The notes: generated by a model from the letters alone, not told the origin. A stretch of 64,000 nucleotides of DNA from Ruegeria spongiae (GCF_023502395.1 NZ_JAMFMB010000001.1:248001-312000); one strand, 5' to 3'; positions 40,751-52,428 are shown, numbered from the stretch's first letter. Numbers and translations: made by a program.

Positions 40751-42202
40751 TCACTCGGCCCCCTGTGTGAGAACAGCCGAGACCGGGGCCAGCGCGACCC
40801 GGCTGGCGCGATCCTGCAAGCCCCAGAGCAACAACGCCGACACGGTGTCGGGGCGCACCCGGCCCAGCATCACGACGGCGCCTTCCTGCCCGGCGCGGAA
40901 CGCCGCCTGATCCAGGAACCGCCGCATCACCGTTGGCGTCTGGCCGGCCCCGTCGAAGTCACGGAATACCACAGCCGAGGGCACGCCATCGCGCGCCGCA
41001 AGCTTGTGAACCGTGTTCAGCCCCTTTCCTTGCGTGATCAGGCCCCGGCCGGTGCCAGCCGCAATCGCTGTCACCTGATCCGACAGCGGACGGTTGCCCT
41101 GAATGCCGGTACGCGTGCCTTCAAGAAGCGCGACGGTTTCGGGTACGGCTTTCATCCAGACCGACAGCGACACTTCGGCATCCTGCGCAGTGGCGGCCAT
41201 CGGCATGTCGGTCAGCATCACCACCTCGAACCCGGCGGCGCGATGGCGGGCCATCTTTTCGGCGGCATCCGGTTTGGTCGGATCGACCGCAAAGGTCAGC
41301 GGATAGGGAAATTCGCGCAGCGCCTCGACGCCCAGAGCGGCTTCGTCATCGATCAGCACGATCGACAAGAGCGGCTTTTCCTCGGGGTTTTCAAACACCG
41401 TCGCATAGGCCGAGATCGGAGGCTCTCCGCCCGTTTCCGCCAGATCCGGCGCGGCTTCTGTCTTGTGGCGGTCGGTCAGCGGCACGACTGGTGTGCCGAT
41501 TCGCGTGGTCGAAGGCGTACCGGTGCCCTGACGGACCGGAGGCAGGGCTGCGACCCGGGGCGATTCGGTTTCGCTATCGGCCTCCACGGGGGGCTCTGGT
41601 GCGTCGGGCACGGCCGTCGGATCGCCGGGCGCGGTCGGGGTCTGTTCCACGTCCGGGACCTGCGGTGTGACAAGCGCGGGTGGCGGGGCCTCTGCCAAGA
41701 CCGAAGCGTCGCCATTGCGGGTCACCGTGGGCAGTTCGGCGGGTGGCGGCGCAGGCGGTTGTGGCGCCTCGGTGGAGACGCTGGGCGTTTCGTCCTGCTC
41801 CGGCGCGGCGGGCGCTTCAAGCGCCGCGGACTGTGTCACAGGCTTTTCGGCCTCGACTTCCAGCGTGGGTGCTTCGCCCGCTTCGGGGCCCGTCAGGCCT
41901 GCGGTTGTTTCAGCAATATCGGGCTTGCTTCCCGGTTGCGTGTCCGCCCCGGTGGTGGCCGCGATGGTCTCGCTTTCGCTTGCAGGACCGTCGGGCGCGC
42001 GCGGCGCAAGATCGACCAGATCGGCGTCCGGTCCGGGCTGGGCCAGTTCGGCCTCTGCCGTCTCTGGTTGCGTGGGTGCCACAGCGGGCGCATCGCTCGC
42101 AACCTCGGGTTGGGGCGAGAGCGGCATCACCAGCGATACCCCCACGCCCACACACAGCACAACCGCCGCACCGGCCAGCAGTCCTCCGAAAAATCCGCCC
42201 AT
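40751..42202 (-). CDS. Divergent polysaccharide deacetylase family protein (YibQ-like)
   Basis: 483 residues. An N-terminal membrane anchor (LLAGAAVVLCVGVGVSLVM) leads into a long Pro/Glu/Ala-rich disordered linker (about 30-265), then a globular domain (276-483) beginning LLSIVLIDDEAALGVEAL. The domain follows the divergent polysaccharide deacetylase (DUF610/YibQ) pattern, with the IDD motif, AGFEVVMLTDMPM and VVFRDFDG. Some usual histidine ligands seem replaced, so catalysis is uncertain. It is convergent with trpE and divergent from trpG, splitting the trp genes. Confidence 0.8.
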   Translation of the reverse strand: MGGFFGGLLAGAAVVLCVGVGVSLVMPLSPQPEVASDAPAVAPTQPETAEAELAQPGPDADLVDLAPRAPDGPASESETIAATTGADTQPGSKPDIAETTAGLTGPEAGEAPTLEVEAEKPVTQSAALEAPAAPEQDETPSVSTEAPQPPAPPPAELPTVTRNGDASVLAEAPPPALVTPQVPDVEQTPTAPGDPTAVPDAPEPPVEADSETESPRVAALPPVRQGTGTPSTTRIGTPVVPLTDRHKTEAAPDLAETGGEPPISAYATVFENPEEKPLLSIVLIDDEAALGVEALREFPYPLTFAVDPTKPDAAEKMARHRAAGFEVVMLTDMPMAATAQDAEVSLSVWMKAVPETVALLEGTRTGIQGNRPLSDQVTAIAAGTGRGLITQGKGLNTVHKLAARDGVPSAVVFRDFDGAGQTPTVMRRFLDQAAFRAGQEGAVVMLGRVRPDTVSALLLWGLQDRASRVALAPVSAVLTQGAE

Positions 42203-42343
42203 ATCCTTGTCGCCTCTTTCGTGCTCTTCTTATGCCACTGCCCGGCTTGCGCTCTTGACGCTGCGCGGCAAGCCTGAACAAGTATGGCAACACTATAATG
42301 CGGTGGGGCCTCTCCTCACCAGCCCCTAAAACAACGAGCCGAC

Positions 42344-42925
42344 ATGCTGCTGCTGATCGATAACTACGATTCCTTCACCTACAACCTGGTTCACTACCTG
42401 GGCGAGCTTGGGGCCGAGATGGTCGTGCGCCGCAACGACGCGCTGGACGTGCAAGAGGCGATGGGGATGAAACCCGACGGCATCCTGCTCAGCCCCGGCC
42501 CTTGCGACCCGGATCAGGCGGGAATTTGCCTGGCCCTGACCGAGGCCGCCGCCGAGACCAGGACGCCGCTGATGGGTGTCTGCCTGGGCCATCAGACCAT
42601 CGGTCAGGCTTTTGGTGGCAAGGTCGTGCGCTGCCATGAGATCGTGCATGGCAAGATGGGCATGATGCAGCACAGCGGCAAAGGCGTCTTTGCCGGACTG
42701 CCCTCGCCGTTCGAGGCCACGCGCTATCATTCACTGATTGTCGAGCGTGACAGCCTGCCGGATTGTCTTGAGATCACCGCCGAGCTTGAGGATGGCACCA
42801 TCATGGGTCTCCAGCACCGCGAATTGCCGATGCACGGCGTGCAGTTTCATCCCGAATCCATCGCCTCCGAACACGGCCACGCGCTGCTGCGCAACTTTCT
42901 GGCCGTGATGAAGGTTCCGGCATGA
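42344..42925 (+). CDS. trpG: Anthranilate synthase component II (glutamine amidotransferase)
   Basis: 193 residues, a class I glutamine amidotransferase: [19 protein letters not shown] at the start, nucleophile cysteine in [10 protein letters not shown], and the His-Glu pair in GVQFHPESI. It supplies ammonia to TrpE. It overlaps trpD by 4 bases (ATGA). The 141-base gap before it, shared with the divergent deacetylase gene, must hold the promoter; no leader peptide rich in Trp was seen. Confidence 0.96.
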   Translation: MLLLIDNYDSFTYNLVHYLGELGAEMVVRRNDALDVQEAMGMKPDGILLSPGPCDPDQAGICLALTEAAAETRTPLMGVCLGHQTIGQAFGGKVVRCHEIVHGKMGMMQHSGKGVFAGLPSPFEATRYHSLIVERDSLPDCLEITAELEDGTIMGLQHRELPMHGVQFHPESIASEHGHALLRNFLAVMKVPA

Positions 42926-43941
42926 GTGACGCACTGAAGCCGCTGATCGACGCGGCCGCCAATGGCCCCCTGACCCGCGCTCAGGCCGAACAGGCCTTTC
43001 ACGTGCTCTTTGACGGCGAAGCGACGCCCAGCCAGATCGGCGGCTTGCTGATGGCGCTGCGCACGCGGGGCGAAACGGTAGACGAATATGCCGCCGCTGC
43101 CGCCGTGATGCGCGCGAAATGCCATGCGGTGTCCGCGCCCGAAGGTGCGATGGACATCGTCGGCACCGGCGGCGATGGCAAGGGCACGCTGAACATCTCG
43201 ACCGCGACCGCCTTTGTGGTGGCGGGTGCCGATGTGGTGGTTGCCAAACATGGCAACCGCAATCTCAGCTCGAAATCCGGTGCGGCGGATGCGCTGGGGC
43301 AGATGGGCATCAACGTGATGATCGGCGCGGATGTGGCTGAAAAGGCGCTGAAAGAGGCCGGTATCTGCTTCATGATGGCGCCGATGCATCACCCGGCAAT
43401 TGCCCATGTGATGCCGTCGCGGCAGGAGTTGGGCACCCGCACCATCTTCAACATTCTCGGACCGCTCACCAACCCGGCGGGGGTGAAACGGCAATTGACC
43501 GGCGCGTTTTCCCGCGACCTGATCCGGCCCATGGCTGAAACGCTGGGCCAGCTCGGGTCTGACCGCGCCTGGCTGGTTCATGGCTCGGACGGCACTGATG
43601 AACTGACCATCACTGGCATCAGCTGGCTCGCGGCGCTTGAAGATGGCGTTGTGAAAGAGCTTGAGCTGCATCCCGAAGATGCGGGCCTGCCCGTGCATCC
43701 GTTCGAGGCCATCATCGGCGGCACGCCGGAAGAGAATGCACGCGCTTTCCACGCGCTGCTCGATGGCGCGCCCTCGGCCTATCGCGATGCGGTGCTGCTG
43801 AACGCCTCTGCCGCGCTCGTGATTGCCGAAAAAGCGGCCGATCTGCGCGAAGGTGTTGAAATCGCGACGGAAAGCATCGATAGCGGTATGGCGCGCAGCA
43901 AAATCTCGGCCTTGGCCAAAATCACACAGGACGCCCCATGA
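42922..43941 (+). CDS. trpD: Anthranilate phosphoribosyltransferase
   Basis: 339 residues. The PRPP site [14 protein letters not shown] and [32 protein letters not shown] and [11 protein letters not shown] are the family hallmarks. It joins anthranilate to PRPP. ATGA overlaps link it to trpG before and trpC after. Confidence 0.97.
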   Translation: MSDALKPLIDAAANGPLTRAQAEQAFHVLFDGEATPSQIGGLLMALRTRGETVDEYAAAAAVMRAKCHAVSAPEGAMDIVGTGGDGKGTLNISTATAFVVAGADVVVAKHGNRNLSSKSGAADALGQMGINVMIGADVAEKALKEAGICFMMAPMHHPAIAHVMPSRQELGTRTIFNILGPLTNPAGVKRQLTGAFSRDLIRPMAETLGQLGSDRAWLVHGSDGTDELTITGISWLAALEDGVVKELELHPEDAGLPVHPFEAIIGGTPEENARAFHALLDGAPSAYRDAVLLNASAALVIAEKAADLREGVEIATESIDSGMARSKISALAKITQDAP

Positions 43942-44750
43942 CGGAAACCATTCTGGACAAGATCAAGGCCTATAAGCTGGAAGAGGTTGCGGCGGACAAG
44001 GAAGAGACACCGCTTGAGCGGATGGAAGTGCTGGCCCGCGAGGCGCCCGCCGTGCGCCCTTTTCTGGACTCGTTGCATGAGGCCAAGCGCAGCGGCTACG
44101 GGCTGATCGCCGAGATCAAGAAAGCCAGCCCGTCCAAGGGCCTGATCCGCGCCGATTTCGACCCTGCCGCGCTGGCAGCCGCCTATGCGGCGGGGGGGGC
44201 GGCCTGCCTGTCGGTGCTGACCGACACGCCCAGCTTTCAGGGCGCGAAAGACTACCTCAAACAGGCCCGCGCCGCCTGCGGTCTGCCAGTGCTGCGCAAG
44301 GATTTCATGTATGACCCCTATCAGGTTATCGAGGCCCGCGCGCTGGGAGCCGATTGCATCCTGATCATCATGGCCTCGGTCGAGGATGATCAGGCCGCCG
44401 AGTTGGAACAGACCGCGCATGAGTGGGACATGAATGTGCTGATCGAGGTGCATGACGAAGTTGAGCTGGAACGCGCCGCCAAGCTGACCAGCCCGCTGAT
44501 CGGCATCAACAATCGCAACCTGCACACGTTCGAGACGTCGCTGGATACCACGCGGAAACTGTCCAAACTGGTGCCCTCGGACCGCACCATCGTCTGCGAA
44601 AGCGGGCTGCACGCGCCCGAGGAACTGGCCGATATCGCCCGCTATGGCGCGCGCTGCTTCCTGATTGGCGAAAGCCTGATGCGGCAGCAGGACGTGGAAA
44701 AGGCCACCCATGATTTGCTGGCCAATCCGCTGGTGCCCGGAGCCATGTGA
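43938..44750 (+). CDS. trpC: Indole-3-glycerol phosphate synthase
   Basis: 270 residues. [18 protein letters not shown] (catalytic lysine region), [34 protein letters not shown] and [12 protein letters not shown] identify the TIM-barrel enzyme that makes indole-3-glycerol phosphate. It overlaps trpD by 4 bases and moaC by 1 base, so tryptophan and molybdenum-cofactor genes are in one transcript. Confidence 0.97.
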   Translation: MTETILDKIKAYKLEEVAADKEETPLERMEVLAREAPAVRPFLDSLHEAKRSGYGLIAEIKKASPSKGLIRADFDPAALAAAYAAGGAACLSVLTDTPSFQGAKDYLKQARAACGLPVLRKDFMYDPYQVIEARALGADCILIIMASVEDDQAAELEQTAHEWDMNVLIEVHDEVELERAAKLTSPLIGINNRNLHTFETSLDTTRKLSKLVPSDRTIVCESGLHAPEELADIARYGARCFLIGESLMRQQDVEKATHDLLANPLVPGAM

Positions 44751-45223
44751 TGGCACTGACCCATTTCGACAGCAAGGGCGATGCCCATATGGTCGATGTC
44801 TCGGACAAGGAGATCACCGACCGGATCGCCGTGGCTGTAGGTCACGTGAGCATGCAGCGCGAAACCTTTGAAATCATTTTAGAAGGTCGCGCAAAAAAAG
44901 GCGATGTACTGGGTGTGGCGCGGCTGGCGGGCATCATGGGGGCCAAGAAGACTCCTGACCTGATCCCGCTCTGCCATCCGCTGCCGGTGACCAAGGTCGC
45001 GGTCGAGCTGACGCTGGACCCGGACCTGCCGGGCGTTCAGGTCGAGGCCACCGTGCGCACCACCGGTCAGACCGGTGTCGAGATGGAGGCGCTGACTGCC
45101 GTTTCCACCGCTGCGCTGACGGTCTATGACATGGCCAAGGCCGTGGATAAGGCGATGCAGATCGGCGGTATTCGCGTGGTGTTGAAAGATGGCGGGAAAT
45201 CAGGCCGCTACGAGGCGCAATGA
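44750..45223 (+). CDS. moaC: Cyclic pyranopterin monophosphate synthase MoaC
   Basis: 157 residues from the ATG at 44750, sharing one base with the trpC stop. It completes the first step of molybdopterin synthesis from the MoaA product. Conserved blocks are [55 protein letters not shown] and [10 protein letters not shown]. It overlaps moeA by 4 bases. Confidence 0.96.
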   Translation: MALTHFDSKGDAHMVDVSDKEITDRIAVAVGHVSMQRETFEIILEGRAKKGDVLGVARLAGIMGAKKTPDLIPLCHPLPVTKVAVELTLDPDLPGVQVEATVRTTGQTGVEMEALTAVSTAALTVYDMAKAVDKAMQIGGIRVVLKDGGKSGRYEAQ

Positions 45224-46392
45224 TCTCTGTCGACGAAGCCCGCGCGCATCTGTTTGACCTGGTGTCGCCGCAGGATGTCGAGACCGTCGCGCTGGCGCAG
45301 GCCGCAGGCCGGATGCTGGCCCGCGACGCGGTGGCCATGCGTGACCAGCCGCCCTTTGCCGCCTCATCCATGGATGGCTATGCGGTCAAATCAGCAGAGG
45401 TCGAGCAGCACGCTATCTTCAAGATCATCGGCGAAGCCGCTGCAGGGAATGGATTTTCCGGCACCGTGAAGCCCGGTCAGGCAGTGCGCATCTTCACCGG
45501 CGCCCCGATGCCAGATGGCGCGGACTTCGTGGTCATTCAGGAAGATACCGACCGGCGCGACGATCTGCTCACCATCACCGAGGCACCGGGCGCCAAATCC
45601 AATGTCCGCCCCGCAGGCGTGGATTTCGGCATCGGCGACCGCCTGACCGCCCCGCGCCGCCTGTCGCCATCCGATGTCGCCTTGCTGGCCGCGATGAACA
45701 TCCCGGATGTACCGGTCAGCCGCCAACCGGTCGTTGCCCTGATCTCCAACGGGGACGAGTTGGTCATGCCCGGAGACACCCCCGGACCCGACCAGATCAT
45801 CGCCTCCAACACGTTCGGCCTGAAGGCACTGTTCGAGGATGTCGGCGCGCAGGTTCGCATGCTGCCGATCGCGCGCGATACCACAAGCTCCCTCACCACC
45901 GCGCTGGAGCTGGCCTCGGGCACAGACCTGATCATCACCATCGGCGGCGCTTCGGTCGGAGATCACGATCTGGTCGAAGAGGTCACCGGCGCGCTGGGTA
46001 TGGAACGGGCTTTCTACAAGGTGCGCATGCGCCCGGGCAAACCGCTCATGGCCGGACGGCTGGGCAAGGCTGCGATGATCGGGCTGCCCGGCAATCCGGT
46101 CTCGGCCATGGTTTGTGGGCACATCTTTGTCGTCCCCCTGTTGCGCCACATGCTGGGCCTAGCCAACCCGCTGCCCGAGATCTGCACCGCACCACTGACC
46201 GCACCGCTGCCTGAAAACGGGCCGCGTGCGCATTACATGCGGGCGACCCGCACCGGCGACGGAATTGCGGCGGCTGGCAACCAGGACAGCTCTCTGTTGC
46301 GCGTTCTGGCAAGCTCGAACGCCTTGATCGTGCGCCCGCCCGGGGACCCGGCCCGTGATACCGGCGACACGGTCGATTACATCCCGCTTTGA
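45220..46392 (+). CDS. moeA: Molybdopterin molybdotransferase MoeA
   Basis: 390 residues. The N-terminal region [14 protein letters not shown], the molybdopterin-binding domain with [16 protein letters not shown], and KPGKPLMAG-type [13 protein letters not shown] and [11 protein letters not shown] mark MoeA, which inserts molybdate into adenylylated molybdopterin. It ends the trpGDC-moaC-moeA unit, 78 bases before lexA, which has its own promoter. Confidence 0.96.
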   Translation: MISVDEARAHLFDLVSPQDVETVALAQAAGRMLARDAVAMRDQPPFAASSMDGYAVKSAEVEQHAIFKIIGEAAAGNGFSGTVKPGQAVRIFTGAPMPDGADFVVIQEDTDRRDDLLTITEAPGAKSNVRPAGVDFGIGDRLTAPRRLSPSDVALLAAMNIPDVPVSRQPVVALISNGDELVMPGDTPGPDQIIASNTFGLKALFEDVGAQVRMLPIARDTTSSLTTALELASGTDLIITIGGASVGDHDLVEEVTGALGMERAFYKVRMRPGKPLMAGRLGKAAMIGLPGNPVSAMVCGHIFVVPLLRHMLGLANPLPEICTAPLTAPLPENGPRAHYMRATRTGDGIAAAGNQDSSLLRVLASSNALIVRPPGDPARDTGDTVDYIPL

Positions 46393-46409
46393 AGTCAATG
46401 CCAAGCGCA

Positions 46410-46438
46410 TTGACACAAAACAGGAACATGCGTAGAAC
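46410..46438 (+). promoter_or_regulatory. lexA promoter
   Basis: TTGACA at 46410-46415 and TAGAAC at 46433-46438 are 17 bases apart, 32 bases before the lexA start. The LexA box overlaps the spacer and -10. Confidence 0.55.
46424..46438. promoter_or_regulatory. LexA (SOS) box of lexA
   Basis: GAAC-N7-GAAC, which is GTTC-N7-GTTC on the other strand, matches the alphaproteobacterial LexA motif and occludes the -10, so lexA is autoregulated. Confidence 0.78.
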
Positions 46439-46470
46439 AAACGTAAACGCATGGAGCAGAGGTGTGCGCA

Positions 46471-47169
46471 ATGCTGACCAAGAAGCAGTTGGATTTGCTG
46501 GAATTTATTCATAAACGTCTACAGGTCGACGGGGTGCCGCCCAGTTTCGATGAAATGAAGGTGGCGCTGGACCTGCGATCGAAGTCCGGAATTCACCGCC
46601 TGATCACCGCATTGGAAGAGCGTGGGTTTATCCGCAGGCTCGCCCATCGCGCCCGCGCCATTGAGATCGTGAAGCTGCCCGAAAGCCTTGGTGGCGAATC
46701 CACCGTCGGCTTCCAGCCCCGCATCATCGAAGGCGACCGGCCCGACGCGCCGCGTCCGGCCAATACTGAACCGGTGGCCGTTCATGCGATGGAACTGCCC
46801 GTCATGGGCCGCATCGCCGCCGGTGTCCCGATCGAGGCGATCAGCCATGTGTCCAGCCATGTCTCGGTGCCCGGCGCGATGGTGTCCGGCACCAGCGAAC
46901 ATTATGCGCTGGAGGTCAAAGGCGATTCGATGATCGAGGCGGGGATCAACGATGGCGATATCGTGGTGATCCGCGAAAGTGCCGCCGCTGACAATGGCGA
47001 CATCGTCGTGGCGCTGGTCGAGGATCAGGAAGCGACGCTGAAACGTTTCTTCCGGCGTGGCAACGCCATCGCGCTCGAGGCTGCAAACCCGGCCTATGAA
47101 ACCCGCGTTTTCCCGGAAGAGAAAGTGCGCGTTCAGGGCCGTCTGGTCGGATTGATCCGCACCTACTGA
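46471..47169 (+). CDS. lexA: SOS repressor LexA
   Basis: 232 residues from the ATG at 46471 ([13 protein letters not shown]); an ATG three codons earlier is less typical. The winged-helix DNA-binding domain ([32 protein letters not shown]) is followed by an extended linker and the S24 protease domain. The self-cleavage site A117-G118 lies in RIAAGVP, and the catalytic pair is S153 (GDSMIEAG) and K191 (ATLKRF). Its 3' end overlaps the convergent comEC gene by 7 bases. Confidence 0.97.
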   Translation: MLTKKQLDLLEFIHKRLQVDGVPPSFDEMKVALDLRSKSGIHRLITALEERGFIRRLAHRARAIEIVKLPESLGGESTVGFQPRIIEGDRPDAPRPANTEPVAVHAMELPVMGRIAAGVPIEAISHVSSHVSVPGAMVSGTSEHYALEVKGDSMIEAGINDGDIVVIRESAAADNGDIVVALVEDQEATLKRFFRRGNAIALEAANPAYETRVFPEEKVRVQGRLVGLIRTY

Positions 47170-49214
47170 TCCCTGCGCCTTTTGTCTTTGGCGCGCGGCC
47201 CGTGCCAAAGACGTCGCTGGCCCTGTTTGCTGGCGGCAATCTTGCCTGTCTCGCTGATCGACAGGCTGCCGGTCTGGCGCAGCAGGGCCGGATCGACAAC
47301 CCGGCAGCCTCCGGGCAGATCCAGCGGCACGGCAGTCACGATGATCTGATCGGCAGCGCATCCGGTCACGGTTCTGGCGGCGCGTTTTCCGGCGACATGC
47401 ACGATCTGCCAGGACTCCAGCCGCATCTTCGGCACCTGCCCCTCACCTGCAGTCCAGCGCGTTGCCGCTGTTGCCTGATCCTTGCCATCGCCATCGTTTT
47501 CCAACCAGACCTTGGCCACGAACCCGCTGCCCTTGGCCCGGCTGAGCGCCCTGCCCGTGTCGGTCATCACGCCCACCAGCTTGCCGCTATCGGCGATCAG
47601 CACCTGCGGACGTTCCGCCCCTGCCCAGATCCCGAAGGCGCAAAACACCGGCAGCACGCCGACCCATCGCAAACGGCCTTGCCACAGGATCACAAAAAGC
47701 GCGCCCAACGTCAGCAACGGCAGAACCAGCGGGCCGGGACTGACCACAAATCCGCGCGCGCCTTCCAGCCCGGCCACGTAATGCGCCACGCCCAATATCC
47801 ATGTCAGGCCCAGTCCCATCAGTTTCAACCCGATCCACCCCAACCCGAAGGGGGACAAGCACAGCGCCAGAACCGCTGCGGGGATCACCAACAAACCCAT
47901 AAGCGGCACCGAGAGCAGGTTCGCGGGCAGGCCATAATGCGCGATGGCGTTGAAATGCGCCGCCGCCACCGGCGCGGTGGCGAACCCGGCAACCGCCGAT
48001 GAGATGACGACCCCGGCCGTGGGTTTCAGCCACTTGGGCAGCACCGAGACCTCCCACCCCCGGATCGCGCCAAAGACCGCCACCAGCGTGGTGGTTGCCG
48101 CAAATGACATCTGGAAGCCCGGACTGAGCAGCGACTCGGGGCGCAGCGCGAGAACGATCAACGCGGCCATGGCCACCGCGCGCAAAGAAATCGCACGTCG
48201 ATCCACCAGCACCGCACACAGCATGACCGAAACCATGATGAAAGCGCGCTCGGTCGCCACATTGCCGCCCGAGAGCGCCAGATAGGCCGCCGCTGCCAGC
48301 AATGCACCAATTGCGGCCAGCTTCTTGACCAGCCAACGCAGCGCCAGAGGCGGGATCAGGCAGAGCGCAAACCGCAAGCCCGCAAAGACAAAGCCGGTCA
48401 GCAGGCCCATATGCAGCCCCGATATCGCCAGCAGATGCGCCAGGTTGCTGGCGCGCAACGCGTCGAGCGTGGCCAGGCTCACGCCGCTGCGGTCGCCGGT
48501 GGTCACCGCAGCCGCAAACCCGCCCACATCACCGGGCAACACCTGTCTGATATGGGTCGACACCGCCATGCGCAGGGCGAAAATCCGCATTCCCGGATGA
48601 TCCAGATCAGGCGGTGCCACGGTCAGAACCGGAACGCGCGTATAGCCCACCGCGCCGATACTCTTGAACCAGGCGTGGCGGCGGAAATCGAAACCTCCGG
48701 GCTCGACCGGACCCTGCGGAGGTGACAGATGCCCGGTGGTCATGATCTGCTGCCCCGGCACTGGCAGTTCGCTCGCATCGCCATGCAGCGACATGCGGAC
48801 GCGGCGCGGTGTCTCGTCCGGCGCGACGCGCAACAGGCGCACCCGGTCCAGCGTGACCCGCGGCGCGTCCGAGGCTGACCGATCCAGCCCGACGACACGC
48901 CCCTCGACCGGGCCGTAATAGTGCCAGTCCAGCACCGGGCCAGCGACTTGATGCGCCCGGTAGCCCGACAGAAGGAACCCGATGGCCGCCAGGGCCAGCG
49001 CCGCGCCAAGCGGCGTCCATGCACCCGGATGGCGCAGCGCCACCCAGGTCCCGGACAGCGCTGCCAGAACCACGGCGACGTAAAACGCCATCGACGGCTC
49101 CTGCGGCAGCAGAAAATAGGCACCGATCCCCAGCGCCATGCAGACCGGCGCCCAGGGAAACAGGTACCCGCGCTGCCGCAGCAGCGCCGCCTCGATCCGC
49201 GCCAGAACGCGCAT
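47163..49214 (-). CDS. ComEC/Rec2 family protein (no recognisable nuclease motif)
   Basis: 683 residues. An N-terminal DUF4131-like domain (about 20-220, with an OB-like segment [24 protein letters not shown]) is followed by the polytopic competence domain with [14 protein letters not shown], then a soluble C-terminus (about 540-683). ComEC transports single-stranded DNA across the inner membrane. The HxHxDH motif of the metallo-beta-lactamase nuclease domain found in longer ComEC proteins is not visible; the C-terminal part looks like a shortened remnant. Divergent from gltX. Confidence 0.88.
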   Translation of the reverse strand: MRVLARIEAALLRQRGYLFPWAPVCMALGIGAYFLLPQEPSMAFYVAVVLAALSGTWVALRHPGAWTPLGAALALAAIGFLLSGYRAHQVAGPVLDWHYYGPVEGRVVGLDRSASDAPRVTLDRVRLLRVAPDETPRRVRMSLHGDASELPVPGQQIMTTGHLSPPQGPVEPGGFDFRRHAWFKSIGAVGYTRVPVLTVAPPDLDHPGMRIFALRMAVSTHIRQVLPGDVGGFAAAVTTGDRSGVSLATLDALRASNLAHLLAISGLHMGLLTGFVFAGLRFALCLIPPLALRWLVKKLAAIGALLAAAAYLALSGGNVATERAFIMVSVMLCAVLVDRRAISLRAVAMAALIVLALRPESLLSPGFQMSFAATTTLVAVFGAIRGWEVSVLPKWLKPTAGVVISSAVAGFATAPVAAAHFNAIAHYGLPANLLSVPLMGLLVIPAAVLALCLSPFGLGWIGLKLMGLGLTWILGVAHYVAGLEGARGFVVSPGPLVLPLLTLGALFVILWQGRLRWVGVLPVFCAFGIWAGAERPQVLIADSGKLVGVMTDTGRALSRAKGSGFVAKVWLENDGDGKDQATAATRWTAGEGQVPKMRLESWQIVHVAGKRAARTVTGCAADQIIVTAVPLDLPGGCRVVDPALLRQTGSLSISETGKIAASKQGQRRLWHGPRAKDKRRRDQ

Positions 49215-49293
49215 GCTTGCTCCTGTCCGTCCGGCTCGTTATTCAGACGGCAACGCTATCTCCCCCATGGTTACCAAAAGGTAAAAGGCATCA

Positions 49294-50709
49294 ATGTCTG
49301 ATCAGGTTGTCACCCGTTTCGCCCCGTCTCCGACCGGGTTCCTGCATATCGGCGGCGCGCGCACGGCGCTGTTCAACTGGCTCTATGCCCGGGGCCGGGG
49401 CGGCAAGTTCCTGCTGCGGATCGAGGATACTGACCGCGAGCGCTCCACTCCCGAGGCGACGGCGGCGATACTGCAGGGCATGGCGTGGCTTGGCCTGGAT
49501 CACGACGGCGAGGTGATCAGCCAGTTCGAGGGGGCCGACCGCCATGCTGAAGTGGCTCTGCAACTGTTGGCAGACGGCAAGGCCTATAAATGTTTCGCGA
49601 CCCAGGACGAAATTGCCGCCTTCCGCGAGCAGGCGCGGGCCGAGGGCGCTTCCACTCTCTTCCGCAGCCCGTGGCGTGATGCCGATGCCACGACCCACCC
49701 GGACGCGCCTTACGTGATCCGCATCAAGGCCCCGCAAGAGGGCGCGACGGTGATCCGCGATCAGGTGCAGGGAGACGTGACCATCCGCAACGAGCAGTTG
49801 GACGATATGGTTCTGCTGCGCTCGGACGGCACGCCGGTCTATATGCTTGCCGTGGTGGTGGACGATCACGATATGGGCGTGACCCATGTGATCCGGGGCG
49901 ATGATCACCTCAACAACGCCGCCCGCCAGATGATGATCTATGAGGCGATGGGCTGGGACGTACCGGTCTGGGCGCATATTCCGCTGATCCATGGACCGGA
50001 CGGCAAGAAGCTGTCCAAACGTCACGGCGCGCTGGGGGCGCAGGAATATCAGGCGATGGGCTATCCCGCCGCCGGAATGCGCAACTATCTGGCGCGCCTG
50101 GGCTGGAGCCATGGCGATGATGAATTCTTCACCGACGCACAGGCGCGCGACTGGTTCGACCTGGACGGAATCGGCAAAAGCCCGGCCCGGTTCGACCTGA
50201 AGAAGCTGGAAAACCTCTGTGGTCAGCATATCGCCATTGCCGATGATGCTGCGTTGCGGCAGGAAGCCGAGGCCTACCTGGCTGCGGCAGAACAGCCCGC
50301 CTTGACGCAGGCACAATCAACCAATCTTGAACGCGCCATGTTCTGCCTCAAGGATCGGGCGCGCACCTTCCCGGAACTCATTGAAAAGGCAGAGTTTGCC
50401 CTGACCTCGCGCCCGATCGAACCGGATCAGAAGGCGGCCAAGGCGCTAAATTCTGTATCCGACGGTATACTGAAGGATTTGACGCCGCATCTGCAAAATG
50501 CTAGCTGGTCGCGAGAGAGCTTGGAGGAATCCCTGTCCGCCTTCTGCGAGGCGCGCGAATTGAAATTCGGCAAACTGGCCGGACCCCTTCGCGCCGCATT
50601 GGCGGGCCGGTCTGTAACACCTTCGGTGTTTGACATGATGGTCGTACTGGGACGCGAAGAGGTCCTTGCCCGACTGGCAGACGCGGCGGAACTGGCCCGG
50701 TCGTCCTGA
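49294..50709 (+). CDS. gltX: Glutamyl-tRNA synthetase
   Basis: 471 residues. Class I signatures are [21 protein letters not shown] (HIGH-like HIGG at 18-21) and [10 protein letters not shown] (KMSKS-like, about 239). It charges tRNA-Glu, and in alphaproteobacteria usually also tRNA-Gln as the first step of indirect Gln-tRNA formation. It is divergent from comEC and 116 bases before gltA. Confidence 0.96.
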   Translation: MSDQVVTRFAPSPTGFLHIGGARTALFNWLYARGRGGKFLLRIEDTDRERSTPEATAAILQGMAWLGLDHDGEVISQFEGADRHAEVALQLLADGKAYKCFATQDEIAAFREQARAEGASTLFRSPWRDADATTHPDAPYVIRIKAPQEGATVIRDQVQGDVTIRNEQLDDMVLLRSDGTPVYMLAVVVDDHDMGVTHVIRGDDHLNNAARQMMIYEAMGWDVPVWAHIPLIHGPDGKKLSKRHGALGAQEYQAMGYPAAGMRNYLARLGWSHGDDEFFTDAQARDWFDLDGIGKSPARFDLKKLENLCGQHIAIADDAALRQEAEAYLAAAEQPALTQAQSTNLERAMFCLKDRARTFPELIEKAEFALTSRPIEPDQKAAKALNSVSDGILKDLTPHLQNASWSRESLEESLSAFCEARELKFGKLAGPLRAALAGRSVTPSVFDMMVVLGREEVLARLADAAELARSS

Positions 50710-50825
50710 CACGGGCTGCGCCTCCCCGATAACCCGGCTTGCGCGGTCCCCGCGCGAGCGCCATCCGCACGGTTCTGATGCCTCCGTCTGGCACCATTGC
50801 CGTGTTTCAAAGAGGAAGGGACATA

Positions 50826-52121
50826 ATGACTGAAAACAAGAAATCGGCCACGCTGAACGTACACGGCAAAACCTATGATCTGCCGATCTTCTCGCCAACT
50901 GCCGGCCCGGACGTGATCGACATTCGCAAGCTTTACAGCGATGCAGGTGTCTTCACCTACGACCCGGGCTTCACGTCGACCGCGAGTTGCGACAGCACGA
51001 TCACCTATATCGATGGCGACAAGGGTGAATTGCTGCATCGCGGCTATCCGATCGATCAACTGGCCTCGCAGTCGCATTTCCTCGAAATGTGCTATCTGCT
51101 GCTCTACGGCGAATTGCCGAAAGCCGGCGATCTGGAAAACTTCGAGAGCACGATTACCCGTCACACCATGCTGCACGAGCAGATGCAGTATTTCTATCGC
51201 GGGTTCCGCCGGGATGCACATCCGATGGCGATCATGGTGGGTGTCGTTGGCGCGATGTCGGCCTTCTATCACGATTCGACCGATATTCATGATCCGCATC
51301 AACGCGAGGTCGCCTCGCACCGGCTGATCGCCAAGATGCCGACCATTGCCGCCTGGGCCTATAAATACCACATCGGCCAGCCGTTCATCTATCCGCGCAA
51401 CGATCTGGACTATGCGTCGAACTTTCTGCGCATGTGCTTCGCCGTTCCGGCCGAGGAATATGAGGTCAATCCGATCCTCAGCCGCGCGATGGACCGGATT
51501 TTCATGCTGCAGGCCGATCACGAGCAGAACGCATCAACCTCGACCGTGCGTCTGGCCTCGTCGTCGGGGGCAAACCCGTTTGCCTGTATCGCTGCCGGTA
51601 TCGCCTGTCTCTGGGGTCCGGCGCATGGTGGCGCCAACCAGGCATGTCTGGAAATGCTTGAGGAAATCGGGTCGGTGGACCGCATCCCGGAATTCATCGA
51701 CCGCGCCAAGGACAAGGCGGACCCGTTCCGCCTGATGGGCTTTGGCCACCGGGTCTACAAGAATTTCGATCCGCGTGCGACGGTGATGAAGCAATCGGCG
51801 GACGAGGTTCTGGACCTCTTGGGGATCGAGAACAACCCCAAGCTTCAGGTCGCCAAGGCGCTGGAGAAACAGGCGTTGGAAGATCCCTATTTCGCCGAGA
51901 AGAAACTGTTCCCCAATGTGGATTTCTATTCGGGCATCGTGATGGAGGCGATGGGCTTCCCGACCTCGATGTTCACGCCTATCTTCGCACTCAGCCGCAC
52001 CGTGGGCTGGATCAGCCAGTGGAAGGAAATGATCGCAGATCCACAGAACAAGATCGGCCGTCCGCGCCAGTTGTATCTGGGCGAAACCGCGCGCGATTAC
52101 GTGGATATCGAAAAGCGTTGA
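50826..52121 (+). CDS. gltA: Citrate synthase
   Basis: 431 residues from the ATG at 50826 ([10 protein letters not shown]), preceded by AGAGGAAGGGAC. It is the type II hexameric form with an N-terminal domain ([20 protein letters not shown]). The active-site region includes [44 protein letters not shown] (His), [14 protein letters not shown] (His, Arg) and [13 protein letters not shown] (Asp region DFYSG). It condenses acetyl-CoA and oxaloacetate. Confidence 0.98.
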   Translation: MTENKKSATLNVHGKTYDLPIFSPTAGPDVIDIRKLYSDAGVFTYDPGFTSTASCDSTITYIDGDKGELLHRGYPIDQLASQSHFLEMCYLLLYGELPKAGDLENFESTITRHTMLHEQMQYFYRGFRRDAHPMAIMVGVVGAMSAFYHDSTDIHDPHQREVASHRLIAKMPTIAAWAYKYHIGQPFIYPRNDLDYASNFLRMCFAVPAEEYEVNPILSRAMDRIFMLQADHEQNASTSTVRLASSSGANPFACIAAGIACLWGPAHGGANQACLEMLEEIGSVDRIPEFIDRAKDKADPFRLMGFGHRVYKNFDPRATVMKQSADEVLDLLGIENNPKLQVAKALEKQALEDPYFAEKKLFPNVDFYSGIVMEAMGFPTSMFTPIFALSRTVGWISQWKEMIADPQNKIGRPRQLYLGETARDYVDIEKR

Positions 52122-52138
52122 TCCCAGCGCTACGTTTC

Positions 52139-52170
52139 AAAAGGCCTCGATTTTATCGGGGTCTTTTCTT
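52139..52170 (+). terminator. Terminator after gltA
   Basis: AAAAGGCCTCGAT pairs with ATCGGGGTCTTTT (two G-T pairs) around a 3-base loop and runs into CTT. Confidence 0.65.
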
Positions 52171-52212
52171 ATGTGGACGACTGTCAAGCGTTACGACTGA
52201 TGCTTCGGAAGA

Positions 52213-52428
52213 TCATTTAACCACACAATAGCGGCTTCGAGCCCAACCTGTGATTTCGAATTTCTCGCTGCGCACTCGCAAAATGGGGATCGCTGCTGCC
52301 GCAGCATCTCTTGATGCTTCTCTGTAGCACAGTGAGCGGCCATTCGATTCCGGGCAAGTCGGGTCCAAATTGGCCGGTGCATTGGTGCCGTGACAAACGA
52401 CGCATACGAGACCCGATAGCGTTGCCAT
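52213..52428 (-). CDS. Possible small cysteine-rich protein, 71 residues
   Basis: Of three overlapping minus-strand frames in 52191-52476, the one from ATG 52428 gives the most protein-like product: MATLSGLVCVVCHGTNAP, then LDPTCPESNGRSLCYREA and a basic end. The CxxC plus two later cysteines could form a zinc ribbon. Base composition is more AT-rich than the flanking housekeeping genes. There is no known family, and the region could be non-coding. Confidence 0.35.
   Translation of the reverse strand: MATLSGLVCVVCHGTNAPANLDPTCPESNGRSLCYREASRDAAAAAIPILRVRSEKFEITGWARSRYCVVK

Noticed and set aside
50461-50470. GTATAC inside gltX, resembling the icd operator half-site
   Set aside because: Single hexamer within a coding frame with no second half at the right spacing.
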